DNA of 64,000 bases from an uncultured Erythrobacter sp. (GCA_947498065.1 CANMIS010000004.1:372001-436000), one strand, 5' to 3'. Counted from the stretch's first letter, positions 35,306 through 45,779 are shown. Made by a program: numbers and translations. Notes: generated by a model not told the origin, from the letters alone.

Positions 35306-38140
35306 ATGGCCGAGCAACAACACCTCTATCTCGTCGATGGATCATCCTATATTTTCAGGGCGTACCACCGCCTGCCCCCTCTGACCGATCCAGAAGGTAC
35401 GCCGGTTGGCGCGGTCTATGGCTACACCACCATGCTGTGGAAGTTGGCCGAGGACCTCGATCAAGCCGATGGGCCAACGCATATGGCGGTCATTCTGGAC
35501 GCTTCCTCGAAGTCGTTCCGCAACGATATCTACCCGGAATATAAAGCGAACCGCCCTCCTCCACCGGAGGACTTGGTGCCGCAGTTCCCGCTGATCCGGG
35601 ATGCGACGAAGGCGTTTAGCCTGCCCTGTATCGAACAAATGGGTTTGGAGGCCGACGATTTGATCGCCTCCTATGCCCGCGCTGCACAGGCGCAGGGGTG
35701 GAATGTCACCATTGTCTCCTCCGACAAGGATTTGATGCAATTGGTCGGTGAGCGCAGCGGCGGGCGGGTCGACATGCTCGACACGATGAAGAACCAGCGC
35801 ATCTATATCCCTGAAGTCGAGGAAAAGTTTGGCGTGGTGCCAGAGCTGGTCGGCGATGTCCTCGCTCTGATGGGCGACAGCGTCGACAATATTCCCGGTA
35901 TTTATGGCGTTGGCCCAAAAACGGCGAGCAAGCTAATCGCAGAGCACGGCTCGCTCGGCGCAGCTCTTGATTCCGCGCCAGACATGAAGAAGTCAAAACT
36001 GCAGGAGCGCTTGCTGGGCGGGCGCGAGGAAGCGGAGCTGAGCCGCGTTCTGGTGGCGCTCAAGGAAGATGCCGATCTACCGCAGCCGCTTGAAGACTTT
36101 AAGCTTGAAACTGTGCCTGCAGAACCGCTCGCGGCGTTCCTTCAAAAACATGGCTTCACTAGCCTGCTGAAACGTCTCGGAGCGGGCAGTGGCAGCCCTG
36201 AGCGCGCGACCAATTTGAACCCAGCCAAGGCCGAGACGGCAGGTGATGCCGGCACGCTAGAGGGCAGCAGCCAAGCACTTCCAGAAATGCCAGCCGTCGA
36301 CCGCAGCACCTATGAGACCGTGCAGACTATGGAGCGGCTGGAGGATTGGGTCGCCCGAGCATTTGCGGCACGAAAGGTGGCGGTTGATACCGAAACCTCT
36401 TCACTTGATGCGATGCAGGCGGAGCTGGTTGGCGTCAGCCTCGCTCTGGGTCCGAACGATGCCTGCTATATCCCGCTCGCGCATGGCGGCGTGGACCTGC
36501 TTTCTGAAAAGCCAGAGCAAGTGAACCGCGATGCTGCAATTGCCGCTCTGAAACCGTTGCTTGAAGATGATGCGGTTTTGAAGATCTTTCAGAATGGCAA
36601 GTATGACCTCAACGTTCTGGCGCAACACAGCCTGAGCGTCAGCCCAATTGAAGACACGATGGTGATGAGCTTTGCGCTTGATGCCGGGCGCGGGGAACAA
36701 GGCCTTGGCGGCGGACATGGGATGGATGACCTTTCCGTTCGGCACCTTGGCCATACACCATTGTCGTTCAAAGAGGTCTGCGGGACTGGCAAAAAACAAA
36801 TCCCGTTCGGCGAGGTTCCGCTCGACCGGGCGACCGAATATGCCGCCGAAGATGCCGATGTAACATGGCGGCTCTATCAGCACCTCAAACCGCGCCTCTC
36901 ATCGGAAGGCGGCTCGCAAATTTACGAGCGCGTTGACCGGCCATTGATCCCGGTAGTTGCCGCAATTGAGCGTGAGGGGATCAAGGTCGACCGTGCGCGG
37001 CTGGCGAAACTGTCCGAGGAGTTCGCAATCGAAATAGCCTCTCTTGAAAAGCAAATTCATGCGGACGCGGGGCAAGAGTTCACCGTTGGCAGCCCCAAGC
37101 AGCTGGGTGAAATCCTGTTTGATAAGCTCGGTTACAAAGGCGGGCGCAAAGGCAAAAGCGGGCAATACTCGACCGATCACAGCACGCTGGAGAAGCTCGC
37201 CGGCGAGGGCGCAGAGATCGCCAATAAAGTGCTCGAATGGCGCCAATTGGCGAAGCTCAAGTCGACCTACACCGATGCACTGCAAGAGGCGATCAATCCC
37301 AAAACGGACCGTGTGCACACGAGCTACAGTCTGGTCGGCGCACAAACGGGCCGGCTGTCGTCAACCGATCCGAACCTGCAGAACATTCCGATCAGAACCG
37401 CGATTGGACGCCAGATCCGCGAGGCCTTTGTGCCTGAACCCGGCAATGTCCTGCTCGCGGCTGACTATTCGCAAATCGAATTGCGACTGGCCGCGCATAT
37501 GGCCGATGTTGGTACATTGAAAGAAGCCTTTGCCTCAGGCGAAGACATCCACTCACGCACGGCGAATGAGATGTTCGGTGAAGTTACCCGAGACACGCGC
37601 GCGCAGGCGAAGACGATCAACTTTGCTATCCTCTATGGCATATCACGCTGGGGACTGGCAGGCCGATTGGAGGTCGAGCCGGACGAAGCGCAAGCCATGA
37701 TCGACACCTATTTCAAGCGCTTTCCCGGCATCCAGCGATACATCATGGAAACACTGGAGACGGTACGCGAGCGCGGATATTCCGAGACCTTGTTTGGGCG
37801 AAAGACCTGGTTCCCCCGGATCAAGTCGAAGAACCAGGCTGAACGCCAGGGCTCCGAGCGCGCCGCAATCAACGCCCCGATCCAAGGCACCAGCGCCGAT
37901 ATTATCAAGCGCGCGATGGTGCGCATGCTGCCAGCCTTAGAAGAAGCGGGCCTGCCCAATGTTCGCATGCTTTTGCAGGTCCATGATGAATTGGTGTTCG
38001 AGCTCCCAGAAGACGAGGTGGCGAAGGCCAGCCCGGTTATCGAGCGCGTGATGGCGGAAGCGGCACTGCCCGCAGTTAAACTCGATGTGCCATTGCAGAT
38101 CGAGATCGGGACGGGACCAAGTTGGGACGCGGCGCACTAA
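35306..38140 (+). CDS. polA: DNA polymerase I
   Basis: A 944-residue PolI with all three domains: 5' nuclease (residues 1-~295; YLVDGSSYIFRAYH, LMGDSVDNIPGIYGVGPKTA), 3'-5' exonuclease (~340-540; VAVDTETSSLD retains the catalytic Asp/Glu, so proofreading is likely), and polymerase (DYSQIELRLAAHMA motif A, AKTINFAILYGIS motif B, QVHDELVFELP motif C). It fills gaps in repair and removes Okazaki primers. Transcribed alone. Confidence 0.98.
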   Translation: MAEQQHLYLVDGSSYIFRAYHRLPPLTDPEGTPVGAVYGYTTMLWKLAEDLDQADGPTHMAVILDASSKSFRNDIYPEYKANRPPPPEDLVPQFPLIRDATKAFSLPCIEQMGLEADDLIASYARAAQAQGWNVTIVSSDKDLMQLVGERSGGRVDMLDTMKNQRIYIPEVEEKFGVVPELVGDVLALMGDSVDNIPGIYGVGPKTASKLIAEHGSLGAALDSAPDMKKSKLQERLLGGREEAELSRVLVALKEDADLPQPLEDFKLETVPAEPLAAFLQKHGFTSLLKRLGAGSGSPERATNLNPAKAETAGDAGTLEGSSQALPEMPAVDRSTYETVQTMERLEDWVARAFAARKVAVDTETSSLDAMQAELVGVSLALGPNDACYIPLAHGGVDLLSEKPEQVNRDAAIAALKPLLEDDAVLKIFQNGKYDLNVLAQHSLSVSPIEDTMVMSFALDAGRGEQGLGGGHGMDDLSVRHLGHTPLSFKEVCGTGKKQIPFGEVPLDRATEYAAEDADVTWRLYQHLKPRLSSEGGSQIYERVDRPLIPVVAAIEREGIKVDRARLAKLSEEFAIEIASLEKQIHADAGQEFTVGSPKQLGEILFDKLGYKGGRKGKSGQYSTDHSTLEKLAGEGAEIANKVLEWRQLAKLKSTYTDALQEAINPKTDRVHTSYSLVGAQTGRLSSTDPNLQNIPIRTAIGRQIREAFVPEPGNVLLAADYSQIELRLAAHMADVGTLKEAFASGEDIHSRTANEMFGEVTRDTRAQAKTINFAILYGISRWGLAGRLEVEPDEAQAMIDTYFKRFPGIQRYIMETLETVRERGYSETLFGRKTWFPRIKSKNQAERQGSERAAINAPIQGTSADIIKRAMVRMLPALEEAGLPNVRMLLQVHDELVFELPEDEVAKASPVIERVMAEAALPAVKLDVPLQIEIGTGPSWDAAH

Positions 38141-38224
38141 TTGACTACTCGCAAAGCTCAGCGCGGCGGGCACGCAGGCGCATCCAAGGTTGTATTCGCA
38201 CGCTCCGCTGCATAGGTGCGCAGC

Positions 38225-39304
38225 ATGCTTGATCAATTCAATCCCGCCAGTCTCACCATCGATTGGTTCGCATGGGGCATCGCAGGCCTCGCCCTATTGC
38301 TCGCTATCGGGATAGCATACCTCATGTACCGCCTCGTCTACGCGGCGGTCGGCAAGCTTACCAAAATTTCCGAAACAACCTCGGACGAGATGATCGTTGA
38401 GCGCATTCGCCTTCCGATCAAATGGTCTTTCATTGCCATTGGCATAACGATTGCGGCGCAAATGAACGCCGAACTGCAATCGATTTGGGAACCGCTAGGC
38501 AAATTTTTGCGCCCGGCTTTGCTGGGTTGGATTGCCTACAATCTGGTGAAGGGCTTTACCGCTGCACTCGAGTTGAAACTTGAGGCATCGAACGATCCGG
38601 TCGCAATGCGCAGCCGCAAAACCCGGATCGCGATCCTGAGCCGGACGGCTACATTCACGATCATTTTCATCACGATCGGCTTGATGCTGCTCGGCATCCC
38701 CGCCGTCCGCGACATTGGTACTACACTGCTGGCGTCTGCCGGCCTCGCTGCATTGGCGGTTGGTGCAGCTGCGCAGCCTGCGCTCAAATCATTGATTGCA
38801 GGGCTTCAGGTTGCCCTAACCGAGCCGATGCGACTTGGTGATATGGTCAAAGTAGACGGCGAAGTGGGCCGCGTCGAAGAAATTCATATGAGCTTCGTCA
38901 AAGTTCGCACCTGGGATGAAAGAGCGCTGATCGTCCCAACCACACGCTTCCTCGACAACAGTTTTGAAAACTGGTCGCGCAAGAGCGAAATGCTGACCGG
39001 CCCGGTCTTCCTGCATCTCGATCCAGCCGCTGAGGTCCCGCCAATCCGTGCCGAGTTTGAGCGTTTCGTGGGCTCACACGAGCTGTTTGACGGGCGCACT
39101 TGCGCGATGCTGATGACAGAAGCTTACCCAGAAAGCATGGAGCTGCGCCTTTCGATGAGCGCGGCAACCATTGGCGATCTATGGAACCTGCGCTGTGAGA
39201 CGCGCGAGCATATGATTTCCTGGCTTCGAAGCAACCAGCCGGACGCATTGATCCGGCACCGGCTCGAAGTGCAATCCGCTAATGAGCGGGTCCAAGGAGG
39301 CTAA
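38225..39304 (+). CDS. Mechanosensitive channel of the MscS family
   Basis: A 359-residue MscS-type protein. Transmembrane helices lie in the first ~180 residues, with the pore-lining Ala/Gly-rich helix TTLLASAGLAALAVGAAAQPALKSLIAGLQVALTEP, followed by the beta domain (RLGDMVKVDGEVGRVEEIHMSFVKVRTWDERALIVPT). It releases solutes on hypo-osmotic shock. An in-frame GTG at 38216 is possible, but the ATG at 38225 is preferred. Confidence 0.9.
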   Translation: MLDQFNPASLTIDWFAWGIAGLALLLAIGIAYLMYRLVYAAVGKLTKISETTSDEMIVERIRLPIKWSFIAIGITIAAQMNAELQSIWEPLGKFLRPALLGWIAYNLVKGFTAALELKLEASNDPVAMRSRKTRIAILSRTATFTIIFITIGLMLLGIPAVRDIGTTLLASAGLAALAVGAAAQPALKSLIAGLQVALTEPMRLGDMVKVDGEVGRVEEIHMSFVKVRTWDERALIVPTTRFLDNSFENWSRKSEMLTGPVFLHLDPAAEVPPIRAEFERFVGSHELFDGRTCAMLMTEAYPESMELRLSMSAATIGDLWNLRCETREHMISWLRSNQPDALIRHRLEVQSANERVQGG

Positions 39305-39324
39305 CGGTCTCTTAGACCGGCGCA

Positions 39325-41631
39325 TCACTCGTGCTTTTTGGCGCGGGTCGGCTCCAGCTTTTCTGGCTGCAAAAAGCCGATCGGATTGACTTCAGCAGCC
39401 CGCTTTTTGAGCTCACCGCGCATCTTGCGATATTCGGCTTCCATCTTGCCGGTAACCGTCGCGCGGGAGTCCTTCAGCGCCTCTTCGAAGTCCTCCGCCG
39501 TAACCTCTTCAACGTCATTGCCCATGCGGTGAAGCGCATTGAGGCCAGCTCTGCGCACGACATCTTCCAAGTCTGCTCCAGTGAAGCGTTCGGTCTTGCC
39601 AGCCACTACGGATAGATCGACGTCGCTCGCCAATGGCATCTTCGAAGTGTGGATCCGCAAGATGTGCTCGCGGCCTTCCGGATCAGGTGTGCCAACATAG
39701 ACAAGCTCGTCGAAACGGCCCGGGCGTAGCAGCGCGGGATCGACCAAGGTCGGACGGTTGGTAGCCCCGATCACAACGACCGATTGCAAGTCCTCCATGC
39801 CGTCCATCTCAGCCAGAATGGTGTTCACCACGCGGCCGGTCACTTGCGGCTCGCCTTGGCCCGATCCGCGGGCTGGCACCAGGCTATCGATCTCGTCAAT
39901 GAAGATAACGCACGGGGCGACCGCGCGAGCGCGCGCGAACATACGCGTGATTTGTTGCTCGCTCTCGCCGTACCATTTGGAGAGTAGGTCAGAGCTCTTC
40001 ATCGAAATGAAGTTCGCCTCGGCCTCCTTGGCCACGGCTTTCGCAAGCAAGGTCTTGCCCGTCCCGGGAGGGCCATAGAGCAAGAAGCCTTTCGCCGGAC
40101 GGATTCCCAGACGGCGGAATGCATCCGGCTTCTTGAGCGGAAGTTCAATGCCTTCTTTTAGCTTCTCGATGGCATCGCCGACGCCGCCAATGTCATCCCA
40201 TTTGACATTGGGCACTTGCACCATGACTTCGCGCATCGCGCTCGGCTGGATCCGCTTGAGCGCGCCCAAGAAGTCCTCTCGGGTCACGCAAAGCTCTTCC
40301 AGAACCTCAGGCGGGACAGTCCGCGCATCCAGGTCCAGCTTAGGCATGATGCGGCGAACCGCATCAATCGCCGCTTCGCGCGCCAATGCGGCGAGGTCTG
40401 CGCCTACAAAGCCGTGGGTGACGCGGGACAATTCATCGAGGTCAACGGCGCTTTCAAGAGGCATCCCGCGAGTATGGATCGAGAGTATTTCGCGCCGTCC
40501 GCCTTGGTCGGGCACACCGATAACGATTTCCCGATCGAACCGGCCGGGACGCCGCAAAGCTTCGTCAATCGCATCAGGTCTATTGGTCGCGGCGATTACG
40601 ACTAGGTTCGCGCGCGCCTCCAGCCCGTCCATCAATGTTAGTAATTGCGCAACCAGGCGCTTCTCCGCCTCGCCAGGGACATTTTGCCGCTTTGGCGCGA
40701 TCGAATCGATTTCGTCGATAAAGACAATCGCTGGCGCCGCGCGGGTCGCTTCTTCAAACACCTCGCGCAGACGCTTTTCGCTTTCACCATAGCCAGAGCC
40801 CATGATCTCTGGGCCATTGATGGTGAAAAACTCGGCATCGGATTCGTTGGCAACAGCCTGAGCCAGCCGCGTCTTACCCGTACCGGGAGGGCCATGCAGA
40901 AGGACGCCCTTGGGCGGATCGACGCCAAGGCGGGTGAACAGCTCTGGATAACGCAGTGGCAATTCAACCATTTCGCGCAGAGCCTGGATGGTATCGGACA
41001 TGCCGCCGACATCGTCATAGTTGACAACAGCGCGAGCATCGCGCGGCTCTTCAAATTCCGTCCGCAATTCAACTTCGGTGTTTTCGTCGATATGCACGAT
41101 GCCCTTGGGCACAGTAGCGAAAACAGACAGGCGAATTTGTGTCAGCGCATAGGCAGGCGCGCGTAGCATTTGGCGCACGTCAGATGGCATGTTCTGGACG
41201 GGCTGTTGGCCAGTCGTTGCAACCAAATCGCCCGCCACCAAAGGACGGCGGAAGAAGTTTCGCTTCAACGCCTGCGTCGGCCCTTGCAGGCGCATCTCGC
41301 GCTGGGCTGGCGCGAAGACTACGCGTGTCGCTGGGCGAGATTCAGCCGCGCTGATTTCGACCTTCTCTCCTGAGCCCGCCTCTGCATTGCCGCGTTGCAG
41401 GCCGTCGAGCCGCACCACGTCAAGAGTGTCGTCCTCGGCGTATGCAGCCATGGCAATCGCGGCGGTTGTACGTTTGCCAGCAATCTCGACGATATCGCCT
41501 TCGGTTATGCCGAGCGCTTGGAATGCAGAGCGCGGCATGCGCGCGATGCCTTGGCCCGATTCTTCCTGCCGGGCTGGTGCCACTTGCAGCCTTGTTGTTC
41601 GGGTTGGCGGCGCAGCTTCGGCATCAGCCAT
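39325..41631 (-). CDS. CDC48/VCP-like double AAA+ ATPase
   Basis: A 768-residue protein with the p97/VAT layout: an N-domain (residues ~10-190; a double-psi barrel with EGDIVEIAGKRTTAAIA), D1 and D2 AAA+ domains each with GPPGTGKT, Walker B VFIDEIDSI / IFIDEIDSL and arginine-finger regions. It unfolds or extracts proteins. CDC48-type ATPases are typical of eukaryotes and archaea but occur in some bacteria, including alphaproteobacteria. Monocistronic, leftward. Confidence 0.92.
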   Translation of the reverse strand: MADAEAAPPTRTTRLQVAPARQEESGQGIARMPRSAFQALGITEGDIVEIAGKRTTAAIAMAAYAEDDTLDVVRLDGLQRGNAEAGSGEKVEISAAESRPATRVVFAPAQREMRLQGPTQALKRNFFRRPLVAGDLVATTGQQPVQNMPSDVRQMLRAPAYALTQIRLSVFATVPKGIVHIDENTEVELRTEFEEPRDARAVVNYDDVGGMSDTIQALREMVELPLRYPELFTRLGVDPPKGVLLHGPPGTGKTRLAQAVANESDAEFFTINGPEIMGSGYGESEKRLREVFEEATRAAPAIVFIDEIDSIAPKRQNVPGEAEKRLVAQLLTLMDGLEARANLVVIAATNRPDAIDEALRRPGRFDREIVIGVPDQGGRREILSIHTRGMPLESAVDLDELSRVTHGFVGADLAALAREAAIDAVRRIMPKLDLDARTVPPEVLEELCVTREDFLGALKRIQPSAMREVMVQVPNVKWDDIGGVGDAIEKLKEGIELPLKKPDAFRRLGIRPAKGFLLYGPPGTGKTLLAKAVAKEAEANFISMKSSDLLSKWYGESEQQITRMFARARAVAPCVIFIDEIDSLVPARGSGQGEPQVTGRVVNTILAEMDGMEDLQSVVVIGATNRPTLVDPALLRPGRFDELVYVGTPDPEGREHILRIHTSKMPLASDVDLSVVAGKTERFTGADLEDVVRRAGLNALHRMGNDVEEVTAEDFEEALKDSRATVTGKMEAEYRKMRGELKKRAAEVNPIGFLQPEKLEPTRAKKHE

Positions 41632-41790
41632 TCATCACTTCCTCTTCGGGCGGTTTTCTAATTACTGGCCCTTGTAGCTAGGAAGACTGGCATGGGAATG
41701 CAAATGCGCAGGCTTGGCGCTGTGTCCTACTGCGGCTTTAGAGAAAGATGGAGCGCGGGGCGCGACTCGTTTCGAAAGGAAAAACGCACC

Positions 41791-41824
41791 CCAAAAGAAA
41801 AAGCCCGGTCCAAAGACCGGGCTT
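41791..41824 (-). terminator. Strong terminator in the 41.6-42.2 kb gap
   Basis: A perfect 10-bp stem AAGCCCGGTC (41801-41810) / GACCGGGCTT (41815-41824) is followed on the minus strand by TTTTTCTTTT. On the plus strand there is no T-run, so it acts leftward. No protein gene lies upstream of it in that direction. Confidence 0.85.
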
Positions 41825-41953
41825 AAAAGTTTGGGAGAGGATGCCTGTTAGGCACGCCAAGACATATGCGGAGACAGGGCATTTTGTGCAAGTGCGAAAG
41901 GCGCATTCAGAGTTGCATGAAACGCAATTAAATTTGCGCAGTGATTTATCAAG
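41795..41953 (-). ncRNA. Candidate small RNA (leftward)
   Basis: Within a 597-base gap between divergent genes (41632-42228), the minus strand has TATAAT at 41960-41965 and a strong terminator at 41791-41824 about 150 bases downstream. Between them is no ORF beyond four codons and no gene that the terminator could serve. This suggests a transcript of roughly 150-160 nt, AU-rich at the 5' end, with CCUCUCCC near the 3' end, a possible anti-Shine-Dalgarno element. The -35 is poor. The rest of the gap shows only the palindrome at 42057. Confidence 0.35.
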
Positions 41954-42056
41954 CTATTGATTATAAGAGTTTTATGAGTTGCAATTGTCGCAAAACCGTC
42001 ATGTTTCGATGCTGATTTTCACTCCTCAGTCCGCCCAAAATGTTGCAGCGCACTAT

Positions 42057-42072
42057 CCGCATACGTATGCGG
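42057..42072. promoter_or_regulatory. Perfect 16-bp palindrome, possible operator
   Basis: CCGCATACGTATGCGG reads identically on both strands. It lies 156 bp upstream of the CoA-transferase operon and about 90 bp upstream of the -10 of the candidate leftward RNA, a position suitable for a regulator of either. Confidence 0.45.
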
Positions 42073-42228
42073 CGAATGATGCGAATAGCCGCCAAACAAT
42101 CACATAGCCTCAATCCCTAGTCTTGGCCGAAACGACTCGCCAAAGCAGACGGAGAGGTGGTGACAGCCAATCCTCAAACGACTAATTGACGGACCAACAT
42201 TCAACCCCAGCCAAGGCTAGCCCCATCC

Positions 42229-42936
42229 ATGAACAAGCTTTTCCCAGATGCAGCGACCGCTCTTGAAGGCGTGATCGCCAATGACATGCTGATCGCCGCA
42301 GGCGGATTTGGCCTATGCGGCATTCCTGAACGCCTCCTCGATGCGATCCGCGACAGCGGCGTCACTGGACTAACCTTTGCCAGCAACAATGCAGGCATTG
42401 ATAACGAAGGCATCGGCAAACTGCTGCGGACCAAGCAGGTCGCCAAAATGATCAGCTCCTATGTGGGCGAAAACAAAGAGTTCGAACGGCAATTTCTTGC
42501 TGGCGAACTTGAAGTGGAGTTCTGCCCTCAAGGAACACTGGCCGAGCGTATGCGCGCAGGCGGTGCGGGCATTCCGGGCTTCTACACCAAGACCGGTGTG
42601 GGTACCGAAGTCGCCAAGGACAAAGAGCACAAGGACTTTGATGGAGAGACCTACATCCTAGAGCACGGGATATTCGCTGATCTGGCCATCGTTAAGGCGT
42701 GGAAAGCCGATGAAACCGGGAACCTTGTGTTCCGCAAAACGGCGCGCAATTTTAACCAGCCAGCGGCGACTTGCGGCAAGGTCTGCATCGCCGAAGTCGA
42801 GGAAATCGTGCCTGTCGGCGAGCTGAGCCCGGATGAAATCCACTTGCCCGGCGTATTCGTCCAACGTCTGGTCTTGGGCGCACCTTACGACAAGCAAATT
42901 GAGTTCCGCACCACGCGCGAACGCGTCACCGCCTGA
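42229..42936 (+). CDS. scoA: 3-oxoacid CoA-transferase subunit A
   Basis: A 235-residue family I CoA-transferase alpha subunit (ScoA/AtoD type). It has DMLIAAGGFGLCGIPERLLDAI (glycine-rich CoA-binding loop), SNNAGIDNEGIGKLL and EFCPQGTLAERMRAGGAGIPGFYT. With the beta subunit at 43827 it would transfer CoA from succinyl-CoA to acetoacetate or a related acid. An unrelated exported phosphatase-like gene separates the two subunits. Confidence 0.95.
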   Translation: MNKLFPDAATALEGVIANDMLIAAGGFGLCGIPERLLDAIRDSGVTGLTFASNNAGIDNEGIGKLLRTKQVAKMISSYVGENKEFERQFLAGELEVEFCPQGTLAERMRAGGAGIPGFYTKTGVGTEVAKDKEHKDFDGETYILEHGIFADLAIVKAWKADETGNLVFRKTARNFNQPAATCGKVCIAEVEEIVPVGELSPDEIHLPGVFVQRLVLGAPYDKQIEFRTTRERVTA

Positions 42937-42966
42937 ATCTCAGAAGCTGGCGTTAGAGGCTGACAC

Positions 42967-43815
42967 ATGCTCCCCCACCGCTCGCCATTGATAGCCGGAG
43001 TGCTCGTCGCAGCATTTGCGCTTAGTGGATGCGTTGCAGGCTTTATTCCCGTGGTTGCCGGCGGAGCGCTTGCCGGAGCGGACATTAGCCGCGAGAGACG
43101 CGAAGCTAGAGACCTGACAGCGAGCGGCGAGCTGGAGGCGAGCCAAGGTGAAGTCGCCACAAACCAAGCTGGACTAGCCACCACAGGAAACCAAGTGCCT
43201 GCGTCCATACGCGAAGGTGCGCTTATCACTCCGGGTTCGAATGCTGGTGAATTCACCGATTTACTCACTTACGCTCGCGAGCAAGCAGGGCAGATATTGT
43301 TGCAAACCGGCGAGAATGCTCCGCCCGCCAGCACTGCTGTTCTTAGCAATCCTGCGGCGCTCGATGGCAAGCGCGATGAGTGCGGAGAACGCACGCCCAC
43401 TGTGCTGATCGACTTGGATCCGGGCGATGACCCATTCATGCCGCCAAGCGCTCCGGCAGCTCAACCCGCTCTGGCGGCAGGTCTAGCCAACTTGCGGGCA
43501 CTCGGCCTCGAGATAACCTGGCTCTCCGCCAATTCCGCAGCCGACGCTGGCAAAGTGCGGCGCGCCCTGCATGCCTCTGGTCTCGATCCTGAAAAGTCAG
43601 ACAACCTGCTGCTCATGCGATATCAAGCCGACCGCAAACAAACGCGGCGGGGCGAGCTGTCGGAAACCCATTGCATCGTTGCGATCGCAGGCGACACGCG
43701 CAGCGACTTTGACGAACTCTACGATTACCTTTTGAAACCCGAAGCCGCCTTTGCCCTTGAGCCGATAATCGGCAATGGCTGGTTCCTAATTCCCCCAGTG
43801 CTTGGTCAAAATTGA
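42967..43815 (+). CDS. HAD-type acid phosphatase-like lipoprotein
   Basis: A 282-residue protein with a lipoprotein signal ([10 protein letters not shown]). Residues ~140-270 carry the class B/plant acid phosphatase HAD motifs: [13 protein letters not shown] (motif I DxD-like), ITWLSANSA (motif II, Ser) and [16 protein letters not shown] (motif IV, GDxxxD). The first Asp pair is separated by one residue as expected, but the usual second Asp context is altered, so activity is uncertain. It is inserted between scoA and scoB with short gaps, so it is co-transcribed. Confidence 0.75.
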   Translation: MLPHRSPLIAGVLVAAFALSGCVAGFIPVVAGGALAGADISRERREARDLTASGELEASQGEVATNQAGLATTGNQVPASIREGALITPGSNAGEFTDLLTYAREQAGQILLQTGENAPPASTAVLSNPAALDGKRDECGERTPTVLIDLDPGDDPFMPPSAPAAQPALAAGLANLRALGLEITWLSANSAADAGKVRRALHASGLDPEKSDNLLLMRYQADRKQTRRGELSETHCIVAIAGDTRSDFDELYDYLLKPEAAFALEPIIGNGWFLIPPVLGQN

Positions 43816-43826
43816 AAGCAACACAC

Positions 43827-44486
43827 ATGTCAGATGAAAAAACCGGATGGTCTCGCGACGAAATGGCAGCGCGCGCTGCTCAGGAATTGCAGGACGGCTA
43901 TTACGTCAATCTTGGCATTGGCATTCCCACACTGGTCGCCAATCACATTCCAGAGGGCATGCATGTGACCCTGCAAAGCGAGAACGGCATGCTTGGGATT
44001 GGGCCGTTCCCTTACGATGATGAAGTCGACCCCGACCTGATCAATGCGGGCAAACAAACGATCAGCGAGCTGCCGCATTCAGCCTATTTCGACAGCGCTA
44101 CCAGCTTTTCGATGATCCGTGGCGGCCACATTGACCTGACCGTGCTCGGCGCAATGGAAGTTGCCGAGAATGGCGACATCGCCAATTGGATGATCCCGGG
44201 CAAAATGATCAAGGGCATGGGCGGCGCGATGGATCTGGTCGCGGGCGTCAAAAAGATAATCGTAGTCATGGATCACAACAGCAAAGCGGGCGATCCCAAG
44301 CTCATCCCCGAATGCACATTGCCGCTTACGGGCAAAAAAGTGGTCGATATGGTCATCACGAATTTGGGCGTGTTTCACCGTGAGAACCACGATAGCCCGT
44401 TCCGACTTATTGAGCTCGCTCCAGGCGTCACCGAAGCGGATGTCGCAGCGAAAACAAGCGCGAAATATGAGGTGGCGCTGGTTTGA
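43827..44486 (+). CDS. scoB: 3-oxoacid CoA-transferase subunit B
   Basis: A 219-residue beta subunit. It has [21 protein letters not shown], then [14 protein letters not shown] with the catalytic Glu in the SENG motif, and [19 protein letters not shown] at 43812 would extend it by five residues; the ATG at 43827 is preferred. Its stop overlaps the TTG start of the next gene. Confidence 0.95.
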   Translation: MSDEKTGWSRDEMAARAAQELQDGYYVNLGIGIPTLVANHIPEGMHVTLQSENGMLGIGPFPYDDEVDPDLINAGKQTISELPHSAYFDSATSFSMIRGGHIDLTVLGAMEVAENGDIANWMIPGKMIKGMGGAMDLVAGVKKIIVVMDHNSKAGDPKLIPECTLPLTGKKVVDMVITNLGVFHRENHDSPFRLIELAPGVTEADVAAKTSAKYEVALV

Positions 44487-45775
44487 AGAACCTTCGAATC
44501 CTGGTCGCGGCATTCTTCGCTGTCCTGCTAGCAGGCTGCAACAGTGAGCCGCGAGTGATGTATTTTGTAGCCGACGATGGCGATGCTACTGCAACCGGCT
44601 TTGCGGTATGCGGCGGAGCAATCCCAGGAGGGGATTCGGTTACTGACTTCACGAGTGATGGCTACAAATACCGCATGCTATGGGCCAAGGGCACCATGTG
44701 CGAACGGGGCGCGAATGGCGCTTTTGGCGCCAGCTACACCCTGCACACCGGCAACAATGCGACCGCGACACATGTCTATGTCGACCGATCCGGAGTGCTG
44801 ATGGATCATATGGAATTTGGCCTTAAAGGCCGCATCTCCACCGCCGCGCGCAGCACGCTGGCAAGCAACATCGATGCGATTGCGCTCGGTTTGTTAGGTG
44901 GGCTGGCACTAGCCATATTCGCAAGCTTTTTGAGAAAAAGACGCGGACCCACAGCGGCGCAATCGGGCAATCATCCAAACGGCACACAGATCATTTTGGA
45001 GGAGCATAATTTCCCGGCGACAGATGTGGTCCGAGCGCTGGGCGCAGGTGCAGTCTTAAGCTGCGCCAACGGCTATCCCATGAATGTGATGGATCCACGC
45101 CAAGCCCAAAATGACATGAAATGGCTGCTGGATGAAAGCTGGCACGTTTTTGGCGCCGAAGATCTAGAAAACGCATTCCAGCACCTACTTCGATACGGGC
45201 ATTCGGAGGTTCTCGATTGGATGATTGAGGAATCCCTTGCGGTTCCCGAAGCCCAGCTCAGAACAAGACTGATCGAGGAGTTCCAACAGGACCGCGATGC
45301 GACTGAGCTTAGCGAATTTGCCGCCAATTTCGGCCCAGCGGTGGAATGGATGCGCGAGGCAGGGTTTATCGAAACTGACGCTGATCTCTTACGCGGAACA
45401 AGCGCATTCGATATCGACCGAGCGGTCTGGCTGGTCAGAACGGGGCTTGGTGCAGGATACCTCTCACGGCGTACCGCATTGGACATGGTGATGCACGCCG
45501 GTGACCATGCCCGTGCCCGTTTTGGCAGTTGGCGAGAATATGGCACCAGCGTGTTGTTGGGCCGGGCCATCTGGGGAGGTGTCGACGACAAACCAGGGTT
45601 ATTTGCCGAGCGCGCAGCAATCGTTGAAACTCTAATGACAGATCCGCGTAGCACCTGGGTCACAGCGGGTTGGTGGCCCGCCGTCGAAGAAGAGAGCACC
45701 AACGGTGATCCGGATGAAGGCGAAGGCGAGGCCCAAGGCCCCGATATCCCAGTTTCCGGCCCCACGGTCCATTAA
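44483..45775 (+). CDS. DUF1266 membrane lipoprotein
   Basis: A 430-residue protein starting at TTG (44483), overlapping the scoB stop; a later start would lose the signal [13 protein letters not shown], whose lipobox is good. Residues ~20-125 are periplasmic, a transmembrane helix follows at ~130-150 ([19 protein letters not shown]), and residues ~200-400 form a DUF1266 domain ([41 protein letters not shown]). The tail is acidic. A lipid anchor plus one transmembrane helix would place DUF1266 in the cytoplasm. Function unknown. Confidence 0.8.
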   Translation: MKNLRILVAAFFAVLLAGCNSEPRVMYFVADDGDATATGFAVCGGAIPGGDSVTDFTSDGYKYRMLWAKGTMCERGANGAFGASYTLHTGNNATATHVYVDRSGVLMDHMEFGLKGRISTAARSTLASNIDAIALGLLGGLALAIFASFLRKRRGPTAAQSGNHPNGTQIILEEHNFPATDVVRALGAGAVLSCANGYPMNVMDPRQAQNDMKWLLDESWHVFGAEDLENAFQHLLRYGHSEVLDWMIEESLAVPEAQLRTRLIEEFQQDRDATELSEFAANFGPAVEWMREAGFIETDADLLRGTSAFDIDRAVWLVRTGLGAGYLSRRTALDMVMHAGDHARARFGSWREYGTSVLLGRAIWGGVDDKPGLFAERAAIVETLMTDPRSTWVTAGWWPAVEEESTNGDPDEGEGEAQGPDIPVSGPTVH

Positions 45776-45779
45776 GGCA

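Noticed and set aside
39325..41631. Recent eukaryotic or archaeal acquisition of the CDC48-type ATPase
   Set aside because: Such ATPases are known in several bacterial groups, and base composition looks like the neighbours.
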